Made by a program: the position numbers and the translations under genes | Notes under the pieces: model-generated | Database searches by the model: none | The model's input: only the letters and a program-made list of their open reading frames with translations | Told to the model about the DNA's origin: nothing | Shown here: piece after piece, positions 24,721-37,133 of the stretch | Numbering within the stretch: position 1 is the first letter of the stretch | Layout: each line of letters opens with the position of its first letter | Assembly (NCBI GenBank): GCA_013399115.1 | Contig: VXAA01002957.1 | Location: 199,712 to 263,711, forward strand | Source: Anseranas semipalmata | Lineage: Eukaryota; Chordata; Aves; Anseriformes; Anseranatidae | Direction of reading: 5' to 3' | Length of the DNA stretch: 64,000 bases

Positions 24721-26059
24721 CTTGCTCTCTCACTGCAGACATTATAAAGACAGATATTGCTAGAGCTCCTGCTATCCCTAAGAAAAATGAAAACAGGGAC
24801 CTTGGACGTGAACTGACAAAGGGAGACTGTACATGACAAGAAAGCAAAAAGCTTAAGGGATTTCTCTTCACACTGGCAACAGAAAGGGTCAATTCAAACA
24901 ATTTTGATCTCTTTAGACCTGTGGATTAATTCAATAGAGGCTCTGACAGTCATGTAAGCTGCCCCCCTTGTTTCGCAACTACTTTTTATGCTAAAGGGGA
25001 GAAAGATTCTACCACTGGTAAAATTCCCAAAAACGGTTTGTTTTTTTTATCATTTACTAGAGCAGTGGGCTTTGAGAAAAATGTGTAGGTTAGGGGACTG
25101 GCAACAAGGTGTTAAAATGATTTTTTTCCTCACCCTTGACATGATAACAGTTTAGCTGTGTGAAAAAAAAGCATATATATAAAGCACAACAAAATCCAAA
25201 GTCTCCACACAATCATAAGCATGAGTGTATTTTGCATATAATTGGATAAGAAAAACGTTTACAGAAATGGAACAGAGTGGATAAATCACCTCCAGGTTGG
25301 CTAAGTTGCTTTTCAGGATTGCCAGATTGCTGGCATCCCAGGTCAGCAGTGACCAGAAAGAGCTGATGAATGTCCCAACCAGGTGAGAGGAGTAGGGCGA
25401 TGAAATCATTCAAGTTACATCACAATTAGCAGTTGCCTTCTGCCCTTAAAATATTGTTAGCAGCATCGGAAGGACCAGAGACCACAAATATTAACTCTCC
25501 TCTGGCTCTCGCAGAATCTCAGGGGCTTAAATTCAACCTCTCTTTAGCCTCCATTTAAAAAGTGGGGCAAGCATGGCCAAAAGCAGTATGAACGCAGATA
25601 TGCTTTCTAGTGAATCCCAAAGTGACCCGGCCGATGGCCCCGTATCATCAGCAGGATACTTGTTAGGGCCTCGATGAGGAGTCAGCCTGTGCTGTTGCAG
25701 GGTGTGCTCCACCTCCTGTGTGCTTAGCAGAGGACGTGTCTCCTCTCCTTCCTGGGATTCTCAGAGCAGCATCTCTCCCTGGTGCACAAAGTGACATGCT
25801 TTGACAAAAAGGACAGTGAAGCGCCATCAGGCTTGTTGCTGGGGAGGGGGTCATTTTAATTAGAGTGGGCCAGTGGATGAGAGTTTTGCTTTCTTCACGG
25901 GGAAAGAAAAAACAGGTTTCTAGCATGCTAAAAAACATTAAGCTGGCCAAATGCCTTCAGACCTAAAAACCTGAGGTTTCAATCTCTCTGTCACCAAAAG
26001 TGACCAGAAAATTCATCAAAGTCTTTCTGCTAAACAGAAAAGAGAATATTATGATGAAA
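24721..26059. other. unique non-coding DNA
   Basis: No gene recognised. A T-rich run at 25040-25048 and another at 25122-25128 are the only simple sequences. Confidence 0.5.
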
Positions 26060-26560
26060 TGACACCTTGTCAATAGCATTCTGACCAGCTCTAAAATTAA
26101 TACAGTAACACAATGATGCAATTTTCAATTAGAAAGTTAGACATTTCCCAGTAACTTGCACGTCCAAGGAGTAGCCTTGAGATTCAGCTCTTGCCGCTGG
26201 TTCTCCACGAGTTGGATTTGATTCACACATTTGAGTGGAATTGCTCCTGATATTTACAAATATCACCCTAGTTTCAACAAATTCTCTTTATGCCACGTGG
26301 GGCCTTGGAATATGTGATAACATATTGTATTCTTTCACTTCACCTATTTTTTTTCTAAATTTTTCTCCTTTCTAAATTAAATTTTGCTTTCATTAATCCA
26401 GGAACAAAATGCCCCCAAATTAGTAAAAGATGTCTCAGTAACTGGACACGAATATGGGAAGCTGAAAATGACAATCAGCTGGGAAAATGTGCTGGTAAAT
26501 ATGACCTTGCGAGCCATATGCATGTGGATTTCAGTTTAAACTGTGGGGCTTATATGAGCA
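26060..26560. promoter_or_regulatory. candidate enhancer-like block with E-box and AT-rich palindrome
   Basis: Contains a canonical E-box CACGTG (26294-26299), a perfect inverted repeat GATATTT-AC-AAATATC (26249-26264) that includes a forkhead-like core, CAATTAG near 26126, and TAATCC near 26395. Repeat-free. Regulatory function is inference from motif content only. Confidence 0.3.
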
Positions 26561-29289
26561 TAGGTACAAGACTGTGAGTAAGCAAGCAGTATCGGGGCTA
26601 AGGAATATAAATACTGAAGGACCAGAATGGGCAACATGGGCTACGAAGGATGGGATTTGAGTCTACCACTTTTCCTCTCCTATCCTCAAATCACTCCTCT
26701 GCTTGCTTCTCCTGTTTCTCCTAGTCTCCCATCTCTGCTACGTCCTCTAACTTCAAATCATTGCTGCTTTGATTTTGCACAGGAAAAAAAAATCATTAAT
26801 TCACACAGTACTAGAGCTAGTAGCAGCATGGTTTCTTAGAAGATGTCATGGTATCTATTCTAAGACAACTGGGACCTACAAGCATCACTGAGAAAGAGAA
26901 AAGAGAGAGAGAAGAGAAACTCATTTCTCAGAGCAGATAAGAGGCTAAAACAATGTACACAGCAAGGAACACTTTGAGTCAGGCCTTCTGACAAGTGCCT
27001 ATGGCAGTCCCAGTAATGCAGTGGTACTTGTAAGCTACCCTCATAACCTTGGTCACTTCTGTGCAGAAAGCCCCAAAGCTGTAACCAGGCTGCAGTATGG
27101 TGTCATGGACACAAAACTTCACACATCAAAGTATATGAAAGACAATACATTAAGAATACCCTGTCTTCATGTTTGTAAGCACACTGAACACCTGAATATG
27201 AACTGAGGTCTTTACAAAAGTGGGAACTTCACGCCACCGGATAATGTAACAAGGCTTCCCCACACCAAGCCTACACTCCAGCTGCATGTATCCTTCTTCT
27301 GTTGTAAAGGAAGAAAATATATTCTGATCAATATACACTAATTTCTTCCTTTCTTACTAAGTGCCATTTTATGCTACCCTGTGCTCTCCATTATCCTCTT
27401 ATTTGGAAAAGAAATAATTTCTTTAGTAACTGGCCATACAACTATTGTTCAGGTTCCCTGGGTATTTTTCCCCAGGGAAGCAAGATCATCAGTGCAGCAG
27501 GCTGGTATTAGCAAGGCCGTGTAACTAGATGGACTCCTTCATGCTGAAAAATACTCTCTTGGGATTTAAGAGAAGCTGTGCACATCTTCCTTCTGACATT
27601 TCTGTTTCTAAAGCAAAGGATTAGACCAAGGGCAAAAGTACTGTACAAATAAAGCATTAGGGCCATTGCTGCTGGTCAAAGCTGGTTCAGAGATGATTCT
27701 CTAGACAGCCTCCTCTGGATAGATCCTGCTGGAATTGAGTCTGCAGACTGCAATGTTTAAATACTATTCAGAAGTTAAAACACTGGTGACAAACCCAGTT
27801 AGGTTTAAAGCCAGATTTCCATTGCAAAACACCCTGCATGCCATCCCTGCTGACAGGCAATGCTAGGCACCGCTGTCAGCTACAGGGTACAAAAGGAAGG
27901 AGAAGAAAGTAAATGTATTGCAAGTTTAAGACAGAGACACATACTGCTAACAACTGCTGTCTGATATTCTTCCTCATCCCCAGTCTCTGCCCTAAGACAT
28001 CGCTCTGATTTTGCAATACAGAGGAGAATTAGTTTTTGCACAGAAATCTAGCCACAGGCTATAACTCCAGGGTACCTTGAGAGTATTCATCTTACCCTGT
28101 GCTTGGCCTCTTTAGTCATAGGTGCTGAACACGGCAATCCTTTGATGAGGAAGCGGCACAGGGACCATAATCAAAGTGCAGTTGTGATTCGCTCTGATAG
28201 TCTACCAGCTCACTCTATAAAAACAGATGGATAGAGATGGAAATCGCAAGTGTTTTTAGGGGAGAGGAGCTGGGAAAAGAGTGAAAGTACAAGATCTCCA
28301 TGCTAGAAGGGTGGAACAGAGAATCATAAGTGCAAATCAAATGGTGTGGGTTGCATGGAATACATCATGTGAGAAAAGGAAGATCTGGCTAGAAACAGTC
28401 AAGACAGAAAAGGTGCAAAGAGGAAAGCAGAGAACATAGAACAATAAGAAATTAAGATGGGATAAATCAAGATTTTGGGGGTGGTTGGGGGAAGAAAGCT
28501 TAAGCATTCAAAAGACACTAACAAAATCAGCCAGACTTCACCTCACCAGCGCAGAATGTAGTGCACTCTTTAAACGCTGCAGCCAGATAAAAGCTGTGTT
28601 TCCTTTTCTGGTCATTAGCATCCATGTCTCAGCAATAAATTGAGAGCAAACTATTCTTGAGGGCTTTGTCAGCTATTCTTCTTTCCCTACCACTATCACA
28701 ACCTCCCTGGCATGGCCAGAAAAATATCCAACCAAAGCACATGTTAGAAAATTCAGATCTTCTCACCTCCTGTCAATGATCCAGTTCAGCTGAGATCAGA
28801 GGTAACAGGACATCACTGCTACCCTACTGATATATGGTAAGCAGTGTGAAATGAATCTGGAGCAGGTAATGAACTTCTTGAGAATAAAACTCTCCATGGT
28901 ATATTGAAAAGAAATTGCTACCGACAATCCCTGGTGGCACTCTTAAGAAAGGAGGTCAGGGAGAAAGAAGGCCTGACACCGACAGAGCAGGAACACCCTA
29001 AATGCTCCCTTTCCTACCAGTGGGACTCGTTCCGAGTTCCCACAGAGCTGCGGGAGCTGAGCCCTACGCCTGTGCAGACTCATTAAGTGATTCGTATCAG
29101 TAAGCCGTGGCCTCCTCCTTTGTCTGAAGGAACAGTCCCTCCAAGTCACGGCTGGTATCTCCTGCTGGGGGAGGGAGGGAACATCTCATGCAGTGGCAGC
29201 CCCGCCGTAGCTCTCACATGGGTAAAAATACATTTCTCTCTCACTCGCATGATTCTGTCCCCTCGCTGGAACCTCTGCTGGAGACACTC
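26561..29289. other. unique non-coding DNA
   Basis: No gene recognised. Includes an inverted repeat at 27849-27880. Opposite-strand frames at 28904-29149 overlap each other and have no recognisable product. Confidence 0.5.
27849..27880. repeat. 8-bp inverted repeat containing TGACAG/CTGTCA
   Basis: GCTGACAG (27849-27856) and CTGTCAGC (27873-27880) are exact reverse complements across a 16-base loop. TGACAG is also the core bound by MEIS/TGIF-type homeodomain factors, so this could be a paired protein site rather than a hairpin. Confidence 0.6.
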
Positions 29290-29960
29290 CCAGATCAGTT
29301 ACAGGTTTTAATTATGAGATGACAGTACCGATGGCTGGCTTTGCTTGAACCGGCATGTGTCACTGAAGCCGATGGGAAATATGTAAGAAAGAGACCCAGT
29401 TTAATTAGCCTGAATATTTTACAGTGATTATTTTCTACAAGCAAACCCTCCCACATCTTATTTGTCACCTGTCAGGTCTCTGTTCTTATCCACCACAATC
29501 TCTCCTTGCCTCTTCGTGTCATAAAAAAACCAATGGCGAAAATGACAGACAGATGCAAACAAGATTTTGGTAATTACAGCACTGTGGCTGGTGGTTGTTT
29601 GAACATCGTTTTATTTCTTCCAATCAAACAAGTCCTTGGACTTCACAGCCCTGGAGCTTCAGACAGGGGTGAAGCTGATTATATTATGACATTACAGTGC
29701 AGACTGGCAGATCAGACAAAGTGGATTTCACTCAGTAATTAAACTGCAGTATCTTTCGTCTAAAGTCCAGGGCAGGATTAATCGAAAGGTAGCTCTTTAT
29801 CATTGCGATTAGTGCTGGGATTTGAAGAGTGAGTCCACAGATTTTTGATTTGATAGCTAGTCCTGGGTACCAGCTTATCGGTGGCGGCACATCTGTCTGA
29901 CTTGTAAAAATAGCATGAGGTCAAGATGTATTTGCCAAGTTGCACCATTTCCTTTATTTT
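29290..29960. promoter_or_regulatory. candidate enhancer block rich in homeodomain-like sites
   Basis: About 670 bp free of recognisable repeats. It has TAATTA at 29309-29314, TTAATTAG at 29401-29408, TAATTAC at 29571-29577 and TAATTA at 29736-29741. TGACAG occurs at 29320-29325 and 29543-29548, ATGCAAAC at 29553-29560, and the OTX/PITX-type word GGATTAATC at 29775-29783. This density of homeodomain, MEIS-type and POU-type words is typical of conserved developmental enhancers. Whether it is conserved or active was not tested. An open frame (29506-29742 +, 78 codons) inside it shows no recognisable protein. Confidence 0.4.
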
Positions 29961-31123
29961 ATTTTTAGCTGGAGGAAATTTAGATTGATTTAAATATTAC
30001 AGTGTTCTGTGTCTTTCTGTGGCAGTATGAAGATTTTTATTTAAGACCTGTTAACATATAACTCCCCCCATCTTAAACTGAACTGTAACTATAGGTCATA
30101 CTCTAAATTTTCTCTGTAACTTCACTCTTATTCTTCAGGGTCCAAAAAATCCACCTGATCTTGGGAAACAGAACAATACAAATTTAAAAGACAATAGCTT
30201 TATAACTGCTCTGAAGTGGTCTAGCAAATCAAGTTTCAAGCTTTCAAGGAGCTCCTAAGATTTACTGGATGAAAATACAGTCTTAAGATTTTGCTTTTTG
30301 TGTCAGCATTATGTAAAATTCCTAACATCAAGTGCCAGCTGATGCTTTTTTTTTTTTTAAAGTTTCCAAAGCTCCTGCTTCTCCTCACAAGTTTTGTAAA
30401 CACAGAGCTGGGAAATCTTGCTCTGTACAGCCAGACAGTTTCCTTATGCTGCTGGCTGGGGAAAAAGCACTCCTGGCACATGCCCTGATTTACTCACTGG
30501 AGAAAATTATCTACTGGTGGAAGCAAGGCAGGGAAGCGTAATGGATATCTCTTCTTACTTTCTCCTGCAAGTAGCCATTATGTTTAGGAAACAGAAAAAT
30601 CAAATGGAAGAGAAAGAAAACAAAAAACACAACAACACTACTTCTCCCTCCCATCAGCAAAAGAGTTAGGATCTGACTTCAAATTCTGGAGACAGTCTCT
30701 GCCTAAAATCTGTTGCAAAGAACGCTGTTTCTGGTTAGACCTAGCAGGAATACCCCAGTGAGGATCCCAACAGCTTGCAAAAGTGTGTGGAGGGTGAATT
30801 GGCACTTGCCCTTGGAAATTCATATACATTTTTAGGTTCCTTTCAACGAGCTTTCAAGCCATGGTAGTCACAGAAAGCAGTGAGTCGCAGGCACTATTAC
30901 TAGGTTCCAACTTTTTCCCTAACAAAGGCTGATTAAAAAAGATATATTTGTGAAAGCTTCCACAAAAAAAAAATTATTTGCAGCTGTTTAAGAAGAATGC
31001 TTTTAATGACAGTGTTAAGATTTTGTTTTTTTGGAAAAAGGCAAAACTGTCAACTGAAAATCAGAAGTATTTCCTCTGGAAGTCATTTTTTCAACAGAGT
31101 TCTTTGAGATCTTCAGCCTTCCC
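29961..31123. other. unique non-coding DNA
   Basis: No gene recognised. Several overlapping open frames at 30236-30669 occur in three frames and on both strands, which argues against any of them. Confidence 0.5.
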
Positions 31124-31248
31124 AAAAAAGAAAGAGAGAGAGAAAGAGAGAGAGATGAGAAAGAGAAAGAAGAAAGAAAAAGAGAAGAAAAAGAGGGAGG
31201 AAGAGGGAGGAAGAGGGAGGGAGGGAGGGCAAAAAAGGAAAGAAAAAG
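31124..31248 (+). repeat. polypurine (GA-rich) tract, 125 bp
   Basis: All purine except a T at 31156 and a C at 31230. It begins as GA repeats, changes to AAGA-rich, and ends in GGA/GGGA repeats. The tract translates as a Lys/Glu/Arg-rich open frame (30978-31424 +, 148 codons) and a Ser/Leu/Phe-rich one on the other strand. Both are by-products of the low-complexity sequence. Confidence 0.9.
31215..31229 (+). other. canonical G-quadruplex motif with one-base loops
   Basis: GGGAGGGAGGGAGGG: four G-triplets separated by single A, at 31215-31217, 31219-31221, 31223-31225 and 31227-31229. One-base loops give the most stable class of quadruplex in vitro. It lies at the 3' end of the polypurine tract. 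Confidence 0.9.
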
Positions 31249-33309
31249 TCTCACGGTACACCGTTTTGTTTCATCCACAGAACAGGTACTGTACCTACCA
31301 CATTCTGCATGATTCAAATCTGACTTGGAATAGCTTGGCCCATCTCTACAAAAGGATAATCTTCAAAATGTCCTCTGACATTTTGCCTATAACAATGTCT
31401 CTTCTTATTTGTATGAATCTCTGATGTAGATTACAAAGACCTAAAGCAGGGGCAATCTCTTAATTTCTGCTCAAACATTTACTACAAACAGACCCTAATT
31501 CTGTTTGGGAACTGGGGCAGTACTGCAATCCAAATAACAAACTAAACAATTCCCTAGGCAAACAAACTATTTTATTTGCAGTTTTATTGTTATTGTTATT
31601 TTTGTAATGGAATTTACAGAGAAAAAAAACAAATGATTCATAACCATTCATTTTAAATCTTGAAAGCTATTTCACAGCTCTCAAAGCCATAGAAGACCCT
31701 CAGTATCCTGCAGTCCAATTCCCATACAATAACGAATATAGAATTTCACACAGTAATTCCTATAGAAATCCTAATAACTAGTGTCTGAACGGGTGCGTAC
31801 CTTTTACTAATGCATACAATCTTAATTTAAGGAGTTAAACCAGCAGAATATCACAAAATACCTTGGAAATTTAACAAGTACTTTCATCGCCCAAACACTT
31901 GAGAGTGTGGAGAGAAGAGGAAATCTAGCCAAGCAAACAGGCAGACACGCAGAAATGTCATATAAATGAATGTTGAATAGTGCACTTCTTGGTCAACTAA
32001 TAAAAACACAGATAAGTAACACAAATATTTCTATGAATGGACGTATGCACAGACAGAACATAATTTCAGTAATCTTTGTTTAAATGGCTAGCAAAATACG
32101 TAAGAAAATACCACTGCTGTACTTGTTCTTTGGAGAGGTGTGAAGGTGCAAAATTTATTCCTAGACCAGCTGCTGATACTGCAGACACGTACTCAACTTG
32201 CACAGGGATTTCAAAGCTAGTATTCAGACCACTAAACTATTCCTCAGACCAAACTGAAAACAAAATGCAAATGAATACCGCCGATCTTGATCTCATACTG
32301 TTTCCCTCATGTCTTTCACCATTTTTCCCCTGAAAATTCTAACATGTTTTTAAAATATTATTAACCAATCTAATAAGTACCAGGTTTTATATTTATATTT
32401 TTTCTCATTTCTGAGTCTCAGTATTATGCTTTGATCATGATTCAGTGTCTTCCCTCCAATCATGAGGACTAGAAACTTATTTTACAAACAAAAACTGAAG
32501 ATCTTGACATTAACTCTTTACTTCAAGAGTAGAATCCTTAAGGAAAACACCAGATCCTATGACACTTGCAGTAAAACTGCAACTATTGCCAGTGAAGTAA
32601 AATATTAATCTAGGTATACACATCCCTCTGGTTCTCACATCATGCATAAGCACTGAAATTCCACAAAAAGGAGCCTTGTAGTTGTGAGTTGCTCCAGAGA
32701 AAAGCTGGTATTGTAACATATCCACATTTTCACAAAGAGTGCTCAATCAGCAAGTGCTTCCTTCTACATAGGAACAGACCCTAAAATGCTGAATCCCAGC
32801 TTTGGGAACACAGTGGCAAATCTCACATTAATATAAACCAGAGCAAGATTTGTCTCAGTGTAAATACAACCATGTTGTATTTTACAGAGTTCCTAAAGAA
32901 CTACAAATTTCTTCTACCAACCACCTAGAAAAGGGGAAAACACATGCCTTGCAGAATGATGTTACTCTTTGAAATTATATTACAGGTGAAAACTTGGTAT
33001 ATCCAGTTAGGAAAGGAGAAGAAATTCCCAGACGACAACGCCAAAAGTAACTGCAAATGTGCCCCAAACACAGAGATGCTGTCAGCATCTAGGTTCCTAG
33101 GCCATATGTTACTCAGATGAACTAAATTGATCCATAAACCTAACCAGGAAGTTACCAGGAGGGCTGTAAATGTAATACACTGATTAAGAATCTGTTTTTC
33201 TCAATTAAAGACAACCATAATTACTTTCAGCTGAGTAACACTCTCATAACGTACCCATCCTCAAATTATATTTAACATAGTATACTAAGCATGTCAAGCA
33301 TACTTTCCA
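31249..33309. other. unique non-coding DNA
   Basis: No gene or repeat recognised. Confidence 0.5.
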
Positions 33310-33420
33310 TTAATAACACTTTGCACTTCTATTCTGCTTTTTATCCCAGGAGCCCAAAGCACTTTGTGATCATGAATTAATCAATGTTACTACCACCTCT
33401 GCATCAGAAATAGTTGGCCA
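33310..33420 (+). mobile_element. old MIR-like SINE fragment
   Basis: AACACTTTGCACTTCTATTCTG, CCCAGGAGCCCAAAGCACTTTG and ATGAATTAATCAATG (33316-33388) match the first half of the ancient SINE type also seen at 6110 and 19675. The second half is not recognisable. Confidence 0.6.
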
Positions 33421-36224
33421 GAGTCTACACAACGACCTTGGACAATAGCTGGGGATGTGAGCCTCAGCCTTCTTATCAACCATCCCAAGTCTTGACCAGA
33501 AAACAAAATCACCAAGTCATAAAACTGACAGTGGCTTCCCCAAAATTCACTGAATACTGTGTACAATCAAAAGAAATTGCTCAGAGTAAGCAGAGATAAT
33601 AAACTTTGCCTTTATCAAGGCAGAATAAATGAAAACAGAAGTATTAAAAATGATGAAAAAAAGCACAAATTATAGTTTCTTAAATGAACACCAACTTTGC
33701 TGGGGTAACAGTATCTCATTCCACTGTATCATCATTAGGCAAATTTAGAGTCTTTTTCCCCTGTGCGATGCTTAAGGGCAGCAAATACAGCTGTCCAGCA
33801 TGGAACATTAACAAACTAGAGAATAAAATAAACAAACTGATCTTGGTAATCTCTGTTCTCCAAGTCTGGTTCAAGGTAAAGTTTCATGAAGCTAAGCCAT
33901 TCAGACTCAATCATCAACAAAATACAGGTTTTTCATGATAGAAAATAGCTGAAGAAGAGTGCATGAAATGGAAGAAAAAGACTCATGCTTCACAGTGTTG
34001 CTTCTAATAAGGATTATGTCTCCAAAAAAAAGGGTTCAGGAAACCAAACCAATCATGTCAAATTATATTTGGTCCCTGACATCATATATAGCCTTATATT
34101 ATCAACTAAAAAGAAACAATGCCTTTCATGACACCTGTAAAATAGGACAAGATCAATACGCATTATGCACTACCTAGAGTTATAATCAAGCTGTTTAAAA
34201 TATACGGTATACCCCTTTGAGTAACTTCAGATAACACGTTTTTCCTTTGTACTGGAGAATTTAATAAACTGCAGATATTTAATACATCCTCTTTTCCTGC
34301 ACCAATTTCAGTAAGATGGACATAAATTCTGGTGTTTTTTTTTTTATTTTTATTTTTTATCTTTTTATATGTATTGCAATTAATACATAAGTTACAATAC
34401 AACAATTCAACTTCCAGTAATTTTTTCACTGACTAGTAGGCACGAATGTGTGGCAATCTGGGAACTCAAGTCATATTCACACCACTCAGCTTAAGAGCTG
34501 AGGGGGCTTTTATACTGTGTCAGATATACTATCAGTTAAACTGTATGCTAATTATTCTTAACTGTCCATCACACCCACTGTATATAGTACACATAGAATG
34601 AGTATTTATAGGTAAAAATCCTGGCTTAGGTACTGATCTAAAATGCCAGAGGATCAACAGTGTAATCAATTTATCGTTAATGAAATCAACTAGTCTACAT
34701 CAGGCCCCCATTCTTTGTATGATACTTACTTCTGATAACTGCTAGGAGAAGGATTTCTCCTGAAATATTACATTGTAGGATTATCTTCAACAAATCATAT
34801 GCCAGATGTGGTTACAAATACATAATGTTTGATTTTTAGGGCTTAAGTCATTTGCTTAAACATAGCTTTCAAGTGCCATCATAAAAGCCCCAGGGCTTCA
34901 ACACATCTGGACACAGCTAGCAGATATGACTTGCCACTTCTGAGATACTTGTCTTTTGGGAAAAGCAACTGGAGGCCAGGAGGTTTGTCATACCACATCT
35001 CAAATTGTACCAAATACCTGTGTTTAAGCAATTGCATTGAGCACTTACTGTACAGACAGTTAGTGCATGTGTATTAAGCTGTACCTTTCTATCTATTCAT
35101 TGCTTTCAGATGTTCTTATTCTCAGCACAAATGTAAGAAAATCAAATTCCTTCCTTTTCTGGCCAAACAAACACAAAATTAGATATTAATGAAAAACTCT
35201 GCTCACAAAACTCCCCTTTATGCCCTACATGTCTTGGCTTAGGAAATTCACACTATCTCTGCAAAGTAAACTGGCTGCAACATACAAAATTTCTTCTGAC
35301 TCTGGCATAAACTGAAATTCTAAGGAAGAACATCAGTTTTATATTTAGTAAAAACACTGAGCTGAATCCTGACAGAAATTCACAAACAAAAGTCCTGACT
35401 GCACAAATCATGTTGGACTGCATTCCCCCTGACTCTTGAATTTTCCTTTCGAGATTATGAGATCGGATTTTCTGGACTAGATCCTGAGTCTGTGCAAGCC
35501 TTTTACACCAGCCAATGCACTTAACCCACTGATTTCAAATGTTTGCCCAGATTCCATAAGATGGTATTGTTTGCTCTTGTTCTCATCTTCTGTCTTCACG
35601 TATTGCAAAAGCTACTGAGAAGACCAGCTGACATAAAGACACTTCTCTCAAAAAAAAAAAAAACAACACCAGAAATACCTCTTTGTAAAGCTCACCCAGT
35701 GTGTTGTCAAATTTCAAAATATGAATTTAAAAATACCGAGATTTATCCATATTTATTCAAGATCTCACAGAGATGGCAAAGACTGTTAGACTAGGGTTTT
35801 AAGATAAATAATATCATCTGCTGTCTCATCTTCACTTCTTTAAAAAAGGAAGCCCAGCACTGATAGACGCATTCAAGCTGCAGCTCATATTCTTATGACT
35901 CTAAAGATTTTATTTCACCCATACTTGCTTTTTTCACTGGCAGTGGTGGTGTTTTTAGATGGCTGTATTTTCCCCAATATGTCCATTAAGAACAAGACTT
36001 TTGGTTCAGAGCACTGAAAGATTTGGTAGTACAATGTGCACCCACAAAGGAGACATGGGTTTGGATTGAAAGCAACCACAGGGACCTTGGTCAGTGGAGT
36101 ACAGACATATCATAACCACACATTTATTGAAATGGGAGACTCCTTATGCAGAGTGTTACCGTTGAATTCTTGAGTGTTTTTCTTTCAGAGGCTTTGAATA
36201 CTGTCTTTGAATTCAACAAGAAAT
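33421..36224. other. unique non-coding DNA with small simple repeats
   Basis: No gene recognised. T-rich run at 34336-34360 and A14 at 35650-35663. Positions 35478-35545 faintly resemble the palindromic repeat family seen at 13830 (…GATCCTGAGTCTGTG…TACACCAG…CCACTGATTTCAA…), too weak for a separate call. Confidence 0.5.
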
Positions 36225-36405
36225 CAAATTAGGACTCCTGGGTTCCATTTCCAGCTTGCCACTTACCCATGATAGGACATTTGGCAAATCATTTAACATA
36301 AATATGCTTCAGTTTACAGAGCTGAAATACTGCACATGGGTGTAGTAAGACTGATGAAAAGTACTATAACAGTATTATTAAAGTGCTTTCTCCCAGATTC
36401 TTAAA
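36225..36405 (-). mobile_element. old MIR-like SINE copy, reverse orientation
   Basis: AGGACTCCTGGGTTCC (36232-36247), CAGCTTGCCACTTACC (36252-36267), GGCAAATCATTTAAC (36283-36297) and GCTTCAGTTTACAGAG (36307-36322) are in the order expected of the antisense strand of the SINE type found at 6110 and 19675. They are followed by TTAAAGTGCTTTC (36378-36390). Confidence 0.65.
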
Positions 36406-37128
36406 ATTCCTTATCAAAGGTTCTCTTAACCCTCCTTGCTTAATTTTAAAGCCTACTCATTTTCCCCTTTTCAGAGGACAAAATTCTTTGAATGTCTAAA
36501 GATTTCCTTGCAGACATTTGTACAAGATTTTAGAATAAGGCTAAATATGGTGCCAGTAGACTAAAATGATTTATGAAATGATTGCCTTCAAGTCCCACAG
36601 AGACCGGCATAATATGCTAGTATCTCTTTACATGTCTTTATCTACGTTAGCTATAGTTCTGGGCACATGCAAGAAAGGACAGCTGTTTCTTTCTTCATCA
36701 CCTCAGTCCTGCCACAGAAGCCATTCTGTTTCATTCAGTTTGTTCTGTGCTTAGGCTCTACTAAGCAACTATTGGTTTGTGTAACTTTTTCAAACCAATG
36801 ACATTCTCTTAAATTCAGTCTTTTAATGCACAAATTAATGTTCACCAAAACCCTGAGGATCACATCTAGCAGATTAGAAGTACTAAGGGGAGTTGGGCTA
36901 CATCAATTAATATTTAAAAGAAACCAATAATTTCATATACAGCCAAATTTAGCAGGAGTGTACAGTACCCATGCTGAGACCAACTGACATAACCACTCAG
37001 TGCTAATCTTTACTCATAATATATGTAAAAGCAGAAAGAGTTCATAAAATGTAAATGCAAACCATTTAGGAGCTAATAAGAAGTTGCATCCTTATAATTG
37101 TGTACCAAATAAAAGAAGTCCATCTTAC
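36406..37128. other. unique non-coding DNA
   Basis: No gene or repeat recognised up to the CR1 start at about 37129. Confidence 0.5.
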
Positions 37129-37133
37129 CAGTA

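Noticed and set aside
30978..31424. 148-codon open frame rich in Lys/Glu/Arg
   Set aside because: Produced by the polypurine tract; low complexity with no stop codons in that composition.
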